64,000 nucleotides of DNA from Saccharospirillum sp039982735 (GTDB lineage: Bacteria; Pseudomonadota; Gammaproteobacteria; Pseudomonadales; Natronospirillaceae). The stretch covers positions 62,001 through 126,000 of the forward strand of contig NZ_JBDWXV010000017.1 in the NCBI RefSeq assembly GCF_039982735.1, in the 5' to 3' direction. The position numbers were made by a program, and so were the translations under genes. This document shows positions 16,786 through 25,321 of the stretch, piece after piece (position 1 is the first letter of the stretch; each line of letters begins with the position of its first letter). Under the pieces are notes generated by a model. The model saw only the letters and a list, made by a program, of their open reading frames with translations, ran no database searches and was not told the origin of the DNA.

Positions 16786-17343
16786 CTAATAGTCACCGTG
16801 GTTATGGTCATCTTCGGCTTCTCGTTCTACAAAACCCTCTGCACCGGGAGCGGGTTCTGAAGGCCTGGGCTCCACCTGCTGTTGAAAGAGCATATTCATG
16901 AACATATACATGGGCTTGGTCTTGATCACCAGCGCCCGAGCCGGCCGCTCAGGGTCCGCGTTGAAGTGCTGGTGCACGCAGTTGTTGTGCACAATGGCGA
17001 TGTCACCTGCTTGCCAGTCGTAACGAATGCCATCATGAATTTCATAGCCCTTGCCATCCAGTATGTAAAACGCCGCTTCGTTCACATGGCCGTGCTTTTG
17101 CGACTTGCCACCCGGAGCATATTCTTCCAGATGCAAGTGAAAAGTCTGTGTGATGCCATCTTTGGGTTCCACATAATGTCGACTATACGCCTGGGGGCCA
17201 TCCTGAAACTTAATCTCTTTGCCCTTACGCACTCGCGGCATGTCGCGCAAACGCTGCAGTTCATCGTTCAGGTTATAGGGACCTGCAATGGCTCGAACAA
17301 AAACCCGGTCCTTCTTGCTATGATAGTGCGATTCTGTACCCAT
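16786..17343 (-). CDS. Cupin-domain protein, subtype A (copy 1)
   Basis: The 185-aa single-cupin protein shows the metal-site pattern KHGHVNEAAFYILDGKG (His84, His86, Glu89) and VHQHFNADPERPAR (His124, His126) in the second motif. The C-terminus is acidic with a HNHGDY end. Cupins of this kind bind Fe, Mn, Ni or Zn and include dioxygenases, isomerases and decarboxylases; this subtype is not one I can name. It follows cupin B1 and the TctCAB genes and is paralogous to the protein at 43243. A ring-cleavage or decarboxylation role in aromatic-acid breakdown is an inference from context. Confidence 0.8.
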   Translation of the reverse strand: MGTESHYHSKKDRVFVRAIAGPYNLNDELQRLRDMPRVRKGKEIKFQDGPQAYSRHYVEPKDGITQTFHLHLEEYAPGGKSQKHGHVNEAAFYILDGKGYEIHDGIRYDWQAGDIAIVHNNCVHQHFNADPERPARALVIKTKPMYMFMNMLFQQQVEPRPSEPAPGAEGFVEREAEDDHNHGDY

Positions 17344-17392
17344 CTCATTAGACTCCTGTGTGCCAACCCCGCTTGTCGGAGCGGAGCGACTA

Positions 17393-17998
17393 TTATTTGG
17401 AATTTCCGGTGATGTATGCGTGTATGACCTTGGCGTTCAAGGTGACTGACGGGTCATATTCCGGGGCATTCTCGAGCTGCTCGACATCGTTTAAGCCGAA
17501 CTTCTTATAGATCCGGTTTATCGCTGAAATCAAGCGGACAGGCCGGTCCGGGTCAGCATTGAAATGCTGGTGAATCGTGTTAGGTGGAATATATATAATG
17601 TCACCGGCTTCCCACTCAAATTTTTGCACTCTGTCTTGCGCCTTCCAATGATAAGTGTCAGTAATTTCCACATCACAATCCTGATGCAGGTCATAGCCCT
17701 TACCTTCAAGCACATACAAACACTCCTCAGCGAGATGACGGTGCTTGCCAGAGTGGCTGCCAGGTGGAATGATCTGCATATAAGCGTCGACCGACTCCAT
17801 CCGGGTATTCATTTTGTCATGCAACAAATGCTTAAGCAGACCTTGCTTCGACATTTCCCAGGGCATTTCTTCGGGTCGAACGACTTTTTTGCGCAACTTG
17901 TCCCGCTCAGGGGCTGTCGCTGCATCGTCGAGTAAATCCTGGTACAGGTCATGAGTAACATCACCAGCCAACCAGTACTGTGATTCTGTCCATGCCAT
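17393..17998 (-). CDS. Cupin-domain protein, subtype B (copy 1)
   Basis: This 201-aa protein has a helical N-terminal region (to about residue 70) and one cupin barrel. KHRHLAEECLYVLEGKG carries His86, His88 and a Glu pair at 91-92. TIHQHFNADPDRPVR carries His143 and His145. The HQHFN signature is shared with the other four cupins in the window. It is encoded between tctB (18071) and cupin A1 with short gaps, so probably one operon. Its paralogue is at 42630, again next to an A-type cupin and Tct genes. Enzyme activity unknown; metal-dependent oxygenase is plausible. Confidence 0.8.
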   Translation of the reverse strand: MAWTESQYWLAGDVTHDLYQDLLDDAATAPERDKLRKKVVRPEEMPWEMSKQGLLKHLLHDKMNTRMESVDAYMQIIPPGSHSGKHRHLAEECLYVLEGKGYDLHQDCDVEITDTYHWKAQDRVQKFEWEAGDIIYIPPNTIHQHFNADPDRPVRLISAINRIYKKFGLNDVEQLENAPEYDPSVTLNAKVIHAYITGNSK

Positions 17999-18070
17999 CG
18001 TTTGCTACCTCGTGTTAATCAACTCAGAGGGCTGGCCTTGCCGACCCTACTCCGTACTGCGTATTGTGAT

Positions 18071-18622
18071 CTAAAAGACGTCATAACCGGCCCACAACTG
18101 GTACAGGATACCCGGGAACATCTCCAGGTTGAGGACCAGGTCAAAGAGCCCATAAATTGCCAGTGGAAGGCCTAGCGCCACCTTGATCGACAGAGAGTTT
18201 GATTCTTTGCCAACCGGACGCATCAACAGCCAGGTAAACAGGGCAATAGCTACGTACTGCCCCAGTACGATCACCATAATGATCAGAAATATCAGCCAGA
18301 GACTGAAGACGAAAAACTTGTTGAGTGTCGGATACTGACCTGTCAATGCCCGCTTTACCGTCGCCGTTATACTGGCCGACTCCCGCTTCATCGCTCTGAC
18401 TTCCCGTATGCTGATGCCCATGATCAGCAACAACAAAGGCGTCAGAATGACCAGAGGCGTGCGGGCAGCGGTCAAGCTGTAAGTCAGTGACTCCAGAATC
18501 GCAGCAATGGTGACGATCAGTAAAAACAGGATGAACACCACTTCTGCGACACGAACTTCCTTAGTCACCAAGGTGCTATCCTCCCGGTCTTCTTGTCCCG
18601 GGCTTTTAGGTTCATTGGACAT
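18071..18622 (-). CDS. tctB: TctB small permease subunit (TTT system 2)
   Basis: This 183-aa protein has a charged N-terminus (MSNEPKSPGQEDRED) and about four to five hydrophobic segments, at about 25-45, 55-75, 105-130 and 145-175. Position immediately after tctA (3-bp gap) identifies it as the small subunit of the second tripartite transporter. Confidence 0.82.
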   Translation of the reverse strand: MSNEPKSPGQEDREDSTLVTKEVRVAEVVFILFLLIVTIAAILESLTYSLTAARTPLVILTPLLLLIMGISIREVRAMKRESASITATVKRALTGQYPTLNKFFVFSLWLIFLIIMVIVLGQYVAIALFTWLLMRPVGKESNSLSIKVALGLPLAIYGLFDLVLNLEMFPGILYQLWAGYDVF

Positions 18623-18625
18623 AAC

Positions 18626-20131
18626 TCAAGCCTCCTTTTTCCGGTCGCGAATGAATGTCCAGATATTCCAACCCAGGAACACAAGTGTTATCACAACCAG
18701 CGTCAATGGTATCGGGTCGAGGTAGAACCGCGGGCCATCCAATTGCAAAGCGAGGTACAGGTTTTTCTCGATGGCATACCCAAGCACCAGACCAATCAGC
18801 ATGGCCGCACGCGAATAACTGAGTTCTTTCATCACGTACCCAAGAATACCGAATACCAGTGCAATCACCATTTCAAACCAGGCGTTGTGAACCACATAGG
18901 CACCGGTAAAGACAATGCAGATCAAAACAGGTACAAGAATGGATGACCGCAAAAACGTGGCGCGGGTTAGTGGGTTCACCAGAAACATGCCAAAAATGGT
19001 GCCGATCAAATTACCAATGACAATGGTGAAGATCATGACAAAGACAATATCCAGATGAGAGATCATCATCCTCGGGCCAGTCTCCATTCCCAGAATAAAT
19101 AAGCCTCCGAGTAGAATGGCCATAGACGAACTACCAGGAATGCCAAAAGCGATGGTGGAAGCCAGTGCCCCGCCTTCCACGGCATCGTTCGCTGCCTCTG
19201 CCCCAATTACCCCTTCTATATTACCCTTGCCAAAGCTTGCTTTGTCTTTCGAGGTTTGCTTGGCATGACCATAGGCAACAAAGGCCGCAGGTGCACTGCC
19301 AAGCCCTGGCACCAGACCCATTAGAGTGCCAATGGAACTGCACCGCATGACCAACCACCATTTTTGCAATGTGATTTTCATGCCGCTGAATATCTGGCGC
19401 TGGGTTTCGCGCATGCTCATGGCCTTACCGTCACTGGAGTCTGACAAGCTGCCGCCACGAATGAACAGATCGAACATTTCAGATACAGCAAAGAGTCCCA
19501 GGATCACGGGGACCAGAGGCAAGCCATCGATCAGCGCAAACGAATCAAAGGTAAAACGCGCCTGGTTAGTGACATTGTCCAATCCGACCATCGCCAACAT
19601 CAGGCCTAACAATGCAGCAACAAGGCTTCTTGCCATGTCTTCTTTACCCAAAACGGCCACGAAGGTCAGTGCCAGAAAGGAGAGAATCACAATTTCCGGT
19701 GGACCGAACAGCAGAGAAGCTTCCTGTAAAACTGGTAACAGTATGGCCAGCGCAACCGCGCCAAAGGTTGCCCCCATAAAGCAGGCCAGTAAGGCGGCAC
19801 CCACTGCCTGACCACCCAGTCCCTGTCGCCGCATGGGTGGGCCGTCAAGCATGGTCGCCGCATTTTGTCCGGTACCGGGCGTACTGAATAGAATGGCGGT
19901 TATCCCACCCCCCTGTGCAACCGTCGCATGTGCGCCAAGGATAAAGGCTACACCCGCGTTCGGCTCCATCGTGTACAGGAAGGGGATGGCCATGGCCATG
20001 GCAAAATGACCGCTCAGTCCCGGGATCACACCCACAATCAAACCAAAGAGTGAACCAACCAATAAATAGGGAAAAACATCGAAACTAAACGCTTGAAACA
20101 GGCCGCTTACAAAGCCTTCAAGTATGCCCAT
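18626..20131 (-). CDS. tctA: TctA large permease subunit (TTT system 2)
   Basis: The 501-aa protein has TctA motifs GVIPGLSGHFAMAMAIPFLY, GGGITAILFSTPGTGQNAATMLDGPP, GLVPGLGSAPAAF and STIAFGIPGSSSMAILLGG, over about eleven membrane segments. It is the carboxylate-conducting subunit of system 2, preceded by tctC (20215) and followed by tctB, cupin B1 and cupin A1. CAGGAG lies before the ATG. Confidence 0.93.
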   Translation of the reverse strand: MGILEGFVSGLFQAFSFDVFPYLLVGSLFGLIVGVIPGLSGHFAMAMAIPFLYTMEPNAGVAFILGAHATVAQGGGITAILFSTPGTGQNAATMLDGPPMRRQGLGGQAVGAALLACFMGATFGAVALAILLPVLQEASLLFGPPEIVILSFLALTFVAVLGKEDMARSLVAALLGLMLAMVGLDNVTNQARFTFDSFALIDGLPLVPVILGLFAVSEMFDLFIRGGSLSDSSDGKAMSMRETQRQIFSGMKITLQKWWLVMRCSSIGTLMGLVPGLGSAPAAFVAYGHAKQTSKDKASFGKGNIEGVIGAEAANDAVEGGALASTIAFGIPGSSSMAILLGGLFILGMETGPRMMISHLDIVFVMIFTIVIGNLIGTIFGMFLVNPLTRATFLRSSILVPVLICIVFTGAYVVHNAWFEMVIALVFGILGYVMKELSYSRAAMLIGLVLGYAIEKNLYLALQLDGPRFYLDPIPLTLVVITLVFLGWNIWTFIRDRKKEA

Positions 20132-20214
20132 ACTGACTCCTGAACAGGTGAATGGCAGGCATCGATCTGGTCAGAAACCACCAGCACTGATGCCTGCACG
20201 ACAATAAACAGACG

Positions 20215-21261
20215 TTAGATTCCGCCTGCTACTGCCTCGACAAAGAAGGCTTCTGCCGACTCGGGCATTACGGCAGCATCGGTGGCAATTTGTGCCATCC
20301 GCTCACCATTGGCGAATGTCAGGTCACGACCTGAACTTTGAGCTTCTTCAATCATCTCGGGGTCGTTCATTGCCTGCTCAAAAGCACGCTGGAGGAATGC
20401 CAGGCGGTCTGCAGGAATACCAGGAGGAGTAACAACCGGCCGACCAACATCATTCAACCCCTGCCAGGCGCGCAGCACCGCCATTTTTTCGTCCCCTACT
20501 TGCATGCGCTCAGCAAGCTCCAGCACAGTGGGTGCATCGGGAATGGCGTCGGTGCGCTCCTGACCCGACTGCAAAACGATTTTTTGCATGCCATCTTCAA
20601 CGTCCTGGATAGCGCTGCCATAAGAACCCCACATGCCAACGATGTCACGACGCAACATGGCCTGGCGAATCACGGAAGAGCTATCGAAGCCATGAATGAT
20701 GTCCTGATCCAGATTAAACAGTTCACCGGCAACCAGAGCATCCACATAGGTGCTGCCACCCAGGCCAGTCGCCCCAATCTTGAAGGTGGATCCGGCTTCC
20801 AGCATTTCTTCAATGGTATCGAACTCACCTGTTGTTGAAATGGCCAGCACGCGCTGATCGGCAACCATGCGGCCCAGAAAGCCATAGTTTTCAAACTCAT
20901 AAATCGCGCCTTCAATGTCCGCCAACTGATTCGTCACCAGTGCGCTGCCATTGACGATACCAACGGTCAGGCCGTCTTTCGGTGCACGATAAATATCGTT
21001 CGCACCGCGCATTCCACCCGCCCCCGGGTTGTTCTGTAAGCGAACCCTGGCCCCGGTGTATTTTTCAAAGTAGGGAATAATCAACCGGGAATACTCGTCG
21101 TAACCACCGCCGGGTGAATAGGGGACGATCCAGTTGATCGTGTTGCCGTCGTAGAATGCTTCAGCAGCAGAGAGATCTTCTGCCTGGCTTTGACCGGCCA
21201 TGAACAAGGTAGGAATCATAACGGCCAAAGCCGTCGCAGTTCGGAACAGTGTATTTTTCAT
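20215..21261 (-). CDS. tctC: TctC-type substrate-binding protein (TTT system 2)
   Basis: This 348-aa protein starts MKNTLFRTATALAV at 21261 (AAGGTG six bases upstream); a GTG three codons earlier is less likely. A signal peptide ends near SQA. The TctC motif WIVPYSPGGGYDEYSRLIIPYF follows. It is the first gene of the operon with tctA, tctB, two cupins and EamA. A 17-bp putative IclR-type operator (21412) lies about 150 bp upstream. Confidence 0.9.
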   Translation of the reverse strand: MKNTLFRTATALAVMIPTLFMAGQSQAEDLSAAEAFYDGNTINWIVPYSPGGGYDEYSRLIIPYFEKYTGARVRLQNNPGAGGMRGANDIYRAPKDGLTVGIVNGSALVTNQLADIEGAIYEFENYGFLGRMVADQRVLAISTTGEFDTIEEMLEAGSTFKIGATGLGGSTYVDALVAGELFNLDQDIIHGFDSSSVIRQAMLRRDIVGMWGSYGSAIQDVEDGMQKIVLQSGQERTDAIPDAPTVLELAERMQVGDEKMAVLRAWQGLNDVGRPVVTPPGIPADRLAFLQRAFEQAMNDPEMIEEAQSSGRDLTFANGERMAQIATDAAVMPESAEAFFVEAVAGGI

Positions 21262-21411
21262 TGAATGCACCTTTGCGCCAAAAAATTATTGTTGTACGGG
21301 CTTGGGTCGTGCGAACCATATGAACTGGTTCATTCAATCCGGCGGCTACACCTTGTCCGCGCTCACCAGTCATCGCTGATGTGGCGCTATGTCCTTGTTT
21401 TTGCTCGGATC

Positions 21412-21428
21412 GTTCCTCTATAATGAAC
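21412..21428. promoter_or_regulatory. 17-bp semi-palindromic operator, site a
   Basis: GTTCCTCTATAATGAAC matches the island-wide pattern RTTCC-N2-TATA-N2-RAAC and lies about 150 bp before tctC of system 2. Its GTTC...GAAC symmetry is like known IclR-family operators. Confidence 0.55.
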
Positions 21429-21565
21429 AACAGTCACCATAGAGGTATGGATTACCATAGCAAGTTGCAATTCGAAGTCAACACGAATCATCACCTTCTG
21501 GTTTTGAAACCACCTTCTCATGGCGTTCTTCGGGCCGAAAAGTCGCCACCAGAACCGGGTTTCCA

Positions 21566-21605
21566 GGCATAAAAAAAGCGCCGCTAACGGCGCCTTTTTT
21601 ATGCC
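21566..21605 (-). terminator. Intrinsic terminator, works in both directions
   Basis: A GGCGCCGTTAGCGGCGC stem-loop (21577-21594 region) is flanked by an A7 run on one side and a T6 run on the other, with GGCAT/ATGCC extending the stem. It sits six bases past the stop of the minus-strand decarboxylase-like gene at 21612, so it ends that transcript. Confidence 0.88.
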
Positions 21606-21611
21606 CATAGG

Positions 21612-22553
21612 TCAACCGGTCAGGTGACGTGTACCGGCAGCAAACACTTCATCAACGCTGACCTTTCTGGTGAGAATTCCCTGGCGCAGTGCCTGAGAAA
21701 CCAGCAGGTCAAGCATGGGCCGGTTCGGCTCAATGCCGTAAGGCAACGGGTCGCCTAGAATGGGCGTTACATCCCGGTGCAGTTGGTCGGTCGAAAACGA
21801 ATGCGACCAGACCCCCGCGTTGAGTTGACGGAGGTATTGGGTCTTGGACTCAACAAAGGTATCAAACACGGCTTTGGCCACCTCCGGATACTCGGCAAGC
21901 ACGTCATCGCGGATTACCATCAAGTGATTGATTGGGTACAGGCCGGTTTCTTTCAGAGCCTTCAGGCTAACGTCGTAGGCGTTGGGAATCAGGGTTTCAA
22001 CCTCCGGGTGGTCCACCTTGACGCCAATTGCTGCGGGCAGTCGACCACTGGCCAGCTCTTCCTCCATGTTTAGCCCCGGCGCCAGTGGTACAACGTTACC
22101 CGGCGCTTGCCAGGACTCAACGTGCTCGTCGCCCGACAAGACCCAGGTAATACTGTTGAGATCGACGCCGTATTGCCGTTCCAGAATCGCTCTTGCCCAG
22201 ACCCCGGTCGTAACGGTGTAACCCCGGTTAACCCCTACCCTCTGGCCTTCGAGATCTTTGGGATGTTTGAAACCCGCCTGCTGATTATGGAGGATGGCGC
22301 CATGATGAAACTCTCGGACCAGAAAAATCGGTAAAGCCGTAAAGCGCACACCATGCTCACGCGCACATAAATAGGTGGTCAGTGCCATCTCGCTAACATC
22401 GAAATCCAGGTTTCGAACCATCCGGCGAAAGCCTTTTGGCAACGGATTCACCTCTTCAAACTCAAAGCGGAACCCTTCTGGCTGCAGGTCACCCTGTTTG
22501 ATGGCGTAATTATTACCCTGGGTTCGTGTCAGTGTTTTCAAAGTACGCGTCAT
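21612..22553 (-). CDS. 4,5-dihydroxyphthalate decarboxylase-like protein (paralogue 2)
   Basis: The 313-aa protein is the same family as the one at 9321, but clearly diverged. Shared features are FRRMVRNLDFDVSEMALTTY (about residues 42-61), HPKDLEGQRVGVNRGYTVTTGVWAR (near 98-122) and the Gly-Leu-Tyr-Pro-Ile-(Met/Asn)-His block (TGLYPINHLMVIR, about 207-219). No signal peptide. It is a single-gene transcript ending in a strong terminator and is divergent from the catabolic operon starting at 23130, with the small 22628 gene between. Aromatic (di)carboxylate decarboxylation is the family expectation; the substrate is unknown. Confidence 0.72.
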   Translation of the reverse strand: MTRTLKTLTRTQGNNYAIKQGDLQPEGFRFEFEEVNPLPKGFRRMVRNLDFDVSEMALTTYLCAREHGVRFTALPIFLVREFHHGAILHNQQAGFKHPKDLEGQRVGVNRGYTVTTGVWARAILERQYGVDLNSITWVLSGDEHVESWQAPGNVVPLAPGLNMEEELASGRLPAAIGVKVDHPEVETLIPNAYDVSLKALKETGLYPINHLMVIRDDVLAEYPEVAKAVFDTFVESKTQYLRQLNAGVWSHSFSTDQLHRDVTPILGDPLPYGIEPNRPMLDLLVSQALRQGILTRKVSVDEVFAAGTRHLTG

Positions 22554-22627
22554 GGTGACTTCTCCATAATTTTTACAGTCAGTTGCAAACTGAGCGATTC
22601 ATGCAGGATTGCCGTGCATCTCGTTAT

Positions 22628-22981
22628 TCAGCAGCACTCGCATCCCAGGCCGGCAACGTCTTCCAGTGATGGCAACAGCCACTTAACTGGTACGTCTGCC
22701 TCTACAACCTCTGCTACTGGTTTGAACACCTTGTACCGGTAGCGCACGCCCCCCGGTTGCCAGAAAGCGACCAGGGTTTCCCGCGGCGGACACCCCGGCA
22801 CCTGACAGCGAACATCGGCAACTACCACCACAGCGTCGCTACTCAAATCAAAACGATCTCGCGTCCATGATTCCACCTGTTCTGAACTGGACCGGGCTGG
22901 TTGATGAAACGGCTGCAACATGCAATTCACCTGTCTGAATGTCGGGGTTCTGTACACAACATGGAACTCTCTGTTCTTCAT
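22628..22981 (-). CDS. Conserved-looking cysteine-containing protein of unknown function
   Basis: This 117-aa protein has no signal peptide or membrane segment. Its middle reads as a beta-rich domain (DAVVVVADVRCQVPGCPPRETLVAFW, about residues 49-74) with a C-x4-C pair followed by PP. It ends in a Cys cluster (GLGCECC). I do not recognise the family. It is read divergently from the ADH-CobW-ligK-ligJ operon, and the intergenic gap holds a copy of the 17-bp operator, which suggests common control. Metal binding through the terminal cysteines is a possibility. Confidence 0.6.
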   Translation of the reverse strand: MKNREFHVVYRTPTFRQVNCMLQPFHQPARSSSEQVESWTRDRFDLSSDAVVVVADVRCQVPGCPPRETLVAFWQPGGVRYRYKVFKPVAEVVEADVPVKWLLPSLEDVAGLGCECC

Positions 22982-22998
22982 CTAACCTGATGAATTAT

Positions 22999-23015
22999 AT
23001 TCCTTTATAGTGAAC
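22999..23015. promoter_or_regulatory. 17-bp semi-palindromic operator, site b
   Basis: ATTCCTTTATAGTGAAC lies in the divergent gap between the 22628 gene and the alcohol dehydrogenase operon, 115 bp before the latter. It matches RTTCC-N2-TATA-N2-RAAC. Confidence 0.55.
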
Positions 23016-23129
23016 ATTGTTTTGCACAGGGGAATTATACTTGCTAAGCTCCGTGCAATACAAGAAACGCTACCCAGCGGATAACCCAACACTCCACTTC
23101 AAAGACCCGATGTTACGGGCGGAGGCATT

Positions 23130-24239
23130 ATGTCCGAGCAAGTCAGAGCCGCAGTGCGCACCCGAGCCAATACCACCGAGATCCAATCCTTCCCGATGCC
23201 CGAGGTGCCTGATGATGGCGCGTTGATGAAAGTGGAAGTGGCGGGAATCTGCGGTACCGATGTAAAGCTCTACAGCAATCCGCCTTCCGATGATCCGGTC
23301 ATCATGGGCCACGAAAACATCGGTTACATCACCAAAGCAGGCTCGCAATTCATGGCGCGCAAAGGGGTCAAAGAAGGTGACATGGTATTTGTCGAACACT
23401 ACGTACCCTGCTTCAAGTGCGAGTGGTGTCATAAAGGGGAATACCGCCTGTGCGCTGGAACAGACTGGCGCAAAAACCCGGATGCCATTCGCTACGGTTA
23501 TACACCGCTTAAACGCGAACCTTATCTCTGGGGTGGATTTGCCGAATACATGTACCTGCCCTGGAATGCCGTACTGCACAAAGTACCAGACGGCGTCTCA
23601 GCAGAACTGGCGGGCATTGTGACACCCATGGCCAATGGCATTCAGTGGGCCCTGTTTGACTGTCAGGTTGGCTATAACTCGCGGGTACTGATTCAGGGTC
23701 CTGGCCAGCAGGGCCTGGCACAAACCGTGGCCTGCAAACAAGCCGGTGCGTCGCTGATCATCATTACCGGCACGTCAAAGGACAGGGCGCGGCTTGAGGT
23801 GGCGAAAAAACTCGGGGCTGATTACACCATTATTGTGGATGAGGAAGACCCGCTGGAACGCATCATGGAAATTACCAGCCGTGAAGGCGTCGATGTGTCG
23901 CTCGATTGTACCGCCGGTGCCGGCACCATACCGGTATTGCTCGGTATTGAAGCTCTAAAACGCAAAGGTGGCACCCTGTTGATTCAGGGTGAAATGGCCG
24001 ACTTCCCGAATTTCCCACTGGGCAAGATCGCCAACAAATACATCACCATCAAAGCGGCACGGGGCCACAACTACGAGTCCTGTGAACTGGCGTTGCAGCA
24101 ACTGGCATCCAAGCGGTTCCCGCTGGAGCTGATTACGACGCACCGCTTTGGTTTGAAGGATACGGAATGGGCCATTAAGTCGGTCGGTGGTCAGGGCGAG
24201 AAAGACGTCATTCATGTCTCGTTGATGCCCTGGATGTAA
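23130..24239 (+). CDS. Zinc-dependent medium-chain alcohol dehydrogenase
   Basis: The 369-aa MDR enzyme has catalytic zinc ligands Cys41 (GICGTD) and His61-Glu62 (GHEN). The structural zinc lobe is Cys94, Cys97, Cys100 and Cys108. The cofactor region contains VLIQGPGQQGLAQTVACKQAG around residues 188-208. It oxidises an alcohol or polyol group with NAD(P)+; the substrate is unknown. It is the first gene of a six-gene plus-strand operon with a CobW GTPase, ligK and ligJ homologues, a PanB-like protein and an alpha/beta hydrolase. The CobW GTPase 15 bp downstream may help supply its zinc. Confidence 0.9.
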   Translation: MSEQVRAAVRTRANTTEIQSFPMPEVPDDGALMKVEVAGICGTDVKLYSNPPSDDPVIMGHENIGYITKAGSQFMARKGVKEGDMVFVEHYVPCFKCEWCHKGEYRLCAGTDWRKNPDAIRYGYTPLKREPYLWGGFAEYMYLPWNAVLHKVPDGVSAELAGIVTPMANGIQWALFDCQVGYNSRVLIQGPGQQGLAQTVACKQAGASLIIITGTSKDRARLEVAKKLGADYTIIVDEEDPLERIMEITSREGVDVSLDCTAGAGTIPVLLGIEALKRKGGTLLIQGEMADFPNFPLGKIANKYITIKAARGHNYESCELALQQLASKRFPLELITTHRFGLKDTEWAIKSVGGQGEKDVIHVSLMPWM

Positions 24240-24253
24240 GGCAGCAACTGGTT

Positions 24254-25285
24254 ATGACGTCTCTAGAACGCATCCCGGTCACCCTGCTTACCGGATTCCT
24301 CGGATCCGGTAAGACAACGTTGCTGAACCGTATATTGAGCGAGGACGTGCATCACCGTTATGCCGTTATCATCAATGAGTTTGGTGAGGCCGGGATCGAT
24401 GGTGACCTCGTAATCTCGAGCGACGAAGACCTGTTCGAAATGAACAATGGCTGCGTCTGTTGCACCGTGCGGGGAGATCTGATCGAAACCCTGCACCGGC
24501 TTATTGATCGTCAGATCGATTTTGACGCTGTCATCATTGAAACCACCGGACTGGCCGACCCCGGTCCGGTTGCCCAAACGTTTTTTGTCGACCCGAAAAT
24601 CCAACGGCATTTTCTACTCGACAGTATTACTACCCTGGTTGATGCCAAACATTTGCCGCAAAGCCTCGAACAGGGCTCGGAAGCGGCCGAGCAAATTGCC
24701 TTTGCCGACCAGATCATCCTTAACAAAACCGATCTGGTATCACCCGAGGTGATCGAACAACGGTTACAGCTGCTTACCAAGCTCAATCCTTTTGCCCGAC
24801 GTTTTACCACCAAACGGGCCGGCATTGACCTCTCGGCCATTCTGAACCAGGGCCGGTTTGATCTGGCACGACTGGATGGGCTAACACCGCCTGATGGCAA
24901 TCCACCGCATGGGCAGCCTGGCCACCAGCATGACAATGATTGCGACCATGATCACGGCTCACATGATCACCCTGCTCACCTCAGTGGTATCACCAGCTGT
25001 GTTATCAAGCTGGATGCACCGATGGATGCCGAATGCCTGTCGACCTGGCTAACGGCGTTTCTCGCTGAGCAGGGGCAGACCATTTTGCGGGTGAAAGGCA
25101 TCGTCAATGTTGCCGGTGAACCGAGAAAAATGGTCTTCCACGGCGTTCACATGATAGTGGAAGGCGACTTCCAGCGAGCCTGGGCAACGGATGAAAAACG
25201 CCAGACAACCATCGTATGGATTGGCCGGCAGCTCGATCCCGATGCGTTACAGACAGCACTGGAAAGATGCCGGGCTAACCTCTAA
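24254..25285 (+). CDS. CobW/COG0523 family metal-chaperone GTPase
   Basis: The 343-aa GTPase has a Walker A GFLGSGKTTLL (residues 14-24), the metal-binding CxCC motif (GCVCC, Cys67, Cys69, Cys70), NKTDL for guanine recognition, and a His/Asp-rich linker (HGQPGHQHDNDCDHDHGSHD, about 216-235). A CobW C-terminal domain follows. Such proteins insert Zn, Co or other metals into client enzymes using GTP. Its place between a Zn-dependent dehydrogenase and LigK/LigJ, both metal enzymes, suggests those are clients. Weak Shine-Dalgarno. Confidence 0.9.
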   Translation: MTSLERIPVTLLTGFLGSGKTTLLNRILSEDVHHRYAVIINEFGEAGIDGDLVISSDEDLFEMNNGCVCCTVRGDLIETLHRLIDRQIDFDAVIIETTGLADPGPVAQTFFVDPKIQRHFLLDSITTLVDAKHLPQSLEQGSEAAEQIAFADQIILNKTDLVSPEVIEQRLQLLTKLNPFARRFTTKRAGIDLSAILNQGRFDLARLDGLTPPDGNPPHGQPGHQHDNDCDHDHGSHDHPAHLSGITSCVIKLDAPMDAECLSTWLTAFLAEQGQTILRVKGIVNVAGEPRKMVFHGVHMIVEGDFQRAWATDEKRQTTIVWIGRQLDPDALQTALERCRANL

Positions 25286-25321
25286 TAACAAGGCGAACAA
25301 AGGTACAGGAGTTCCCAACTC

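Larger units (their letters stand above)
21262..21611. other. Intergenic region upstream of tctC (system 2)
   Basis: The 350 bp contain no credible gene. They hold the operator-like site at 21412-21428 and the terminator at 21566-21605. Confidence 0.5.
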
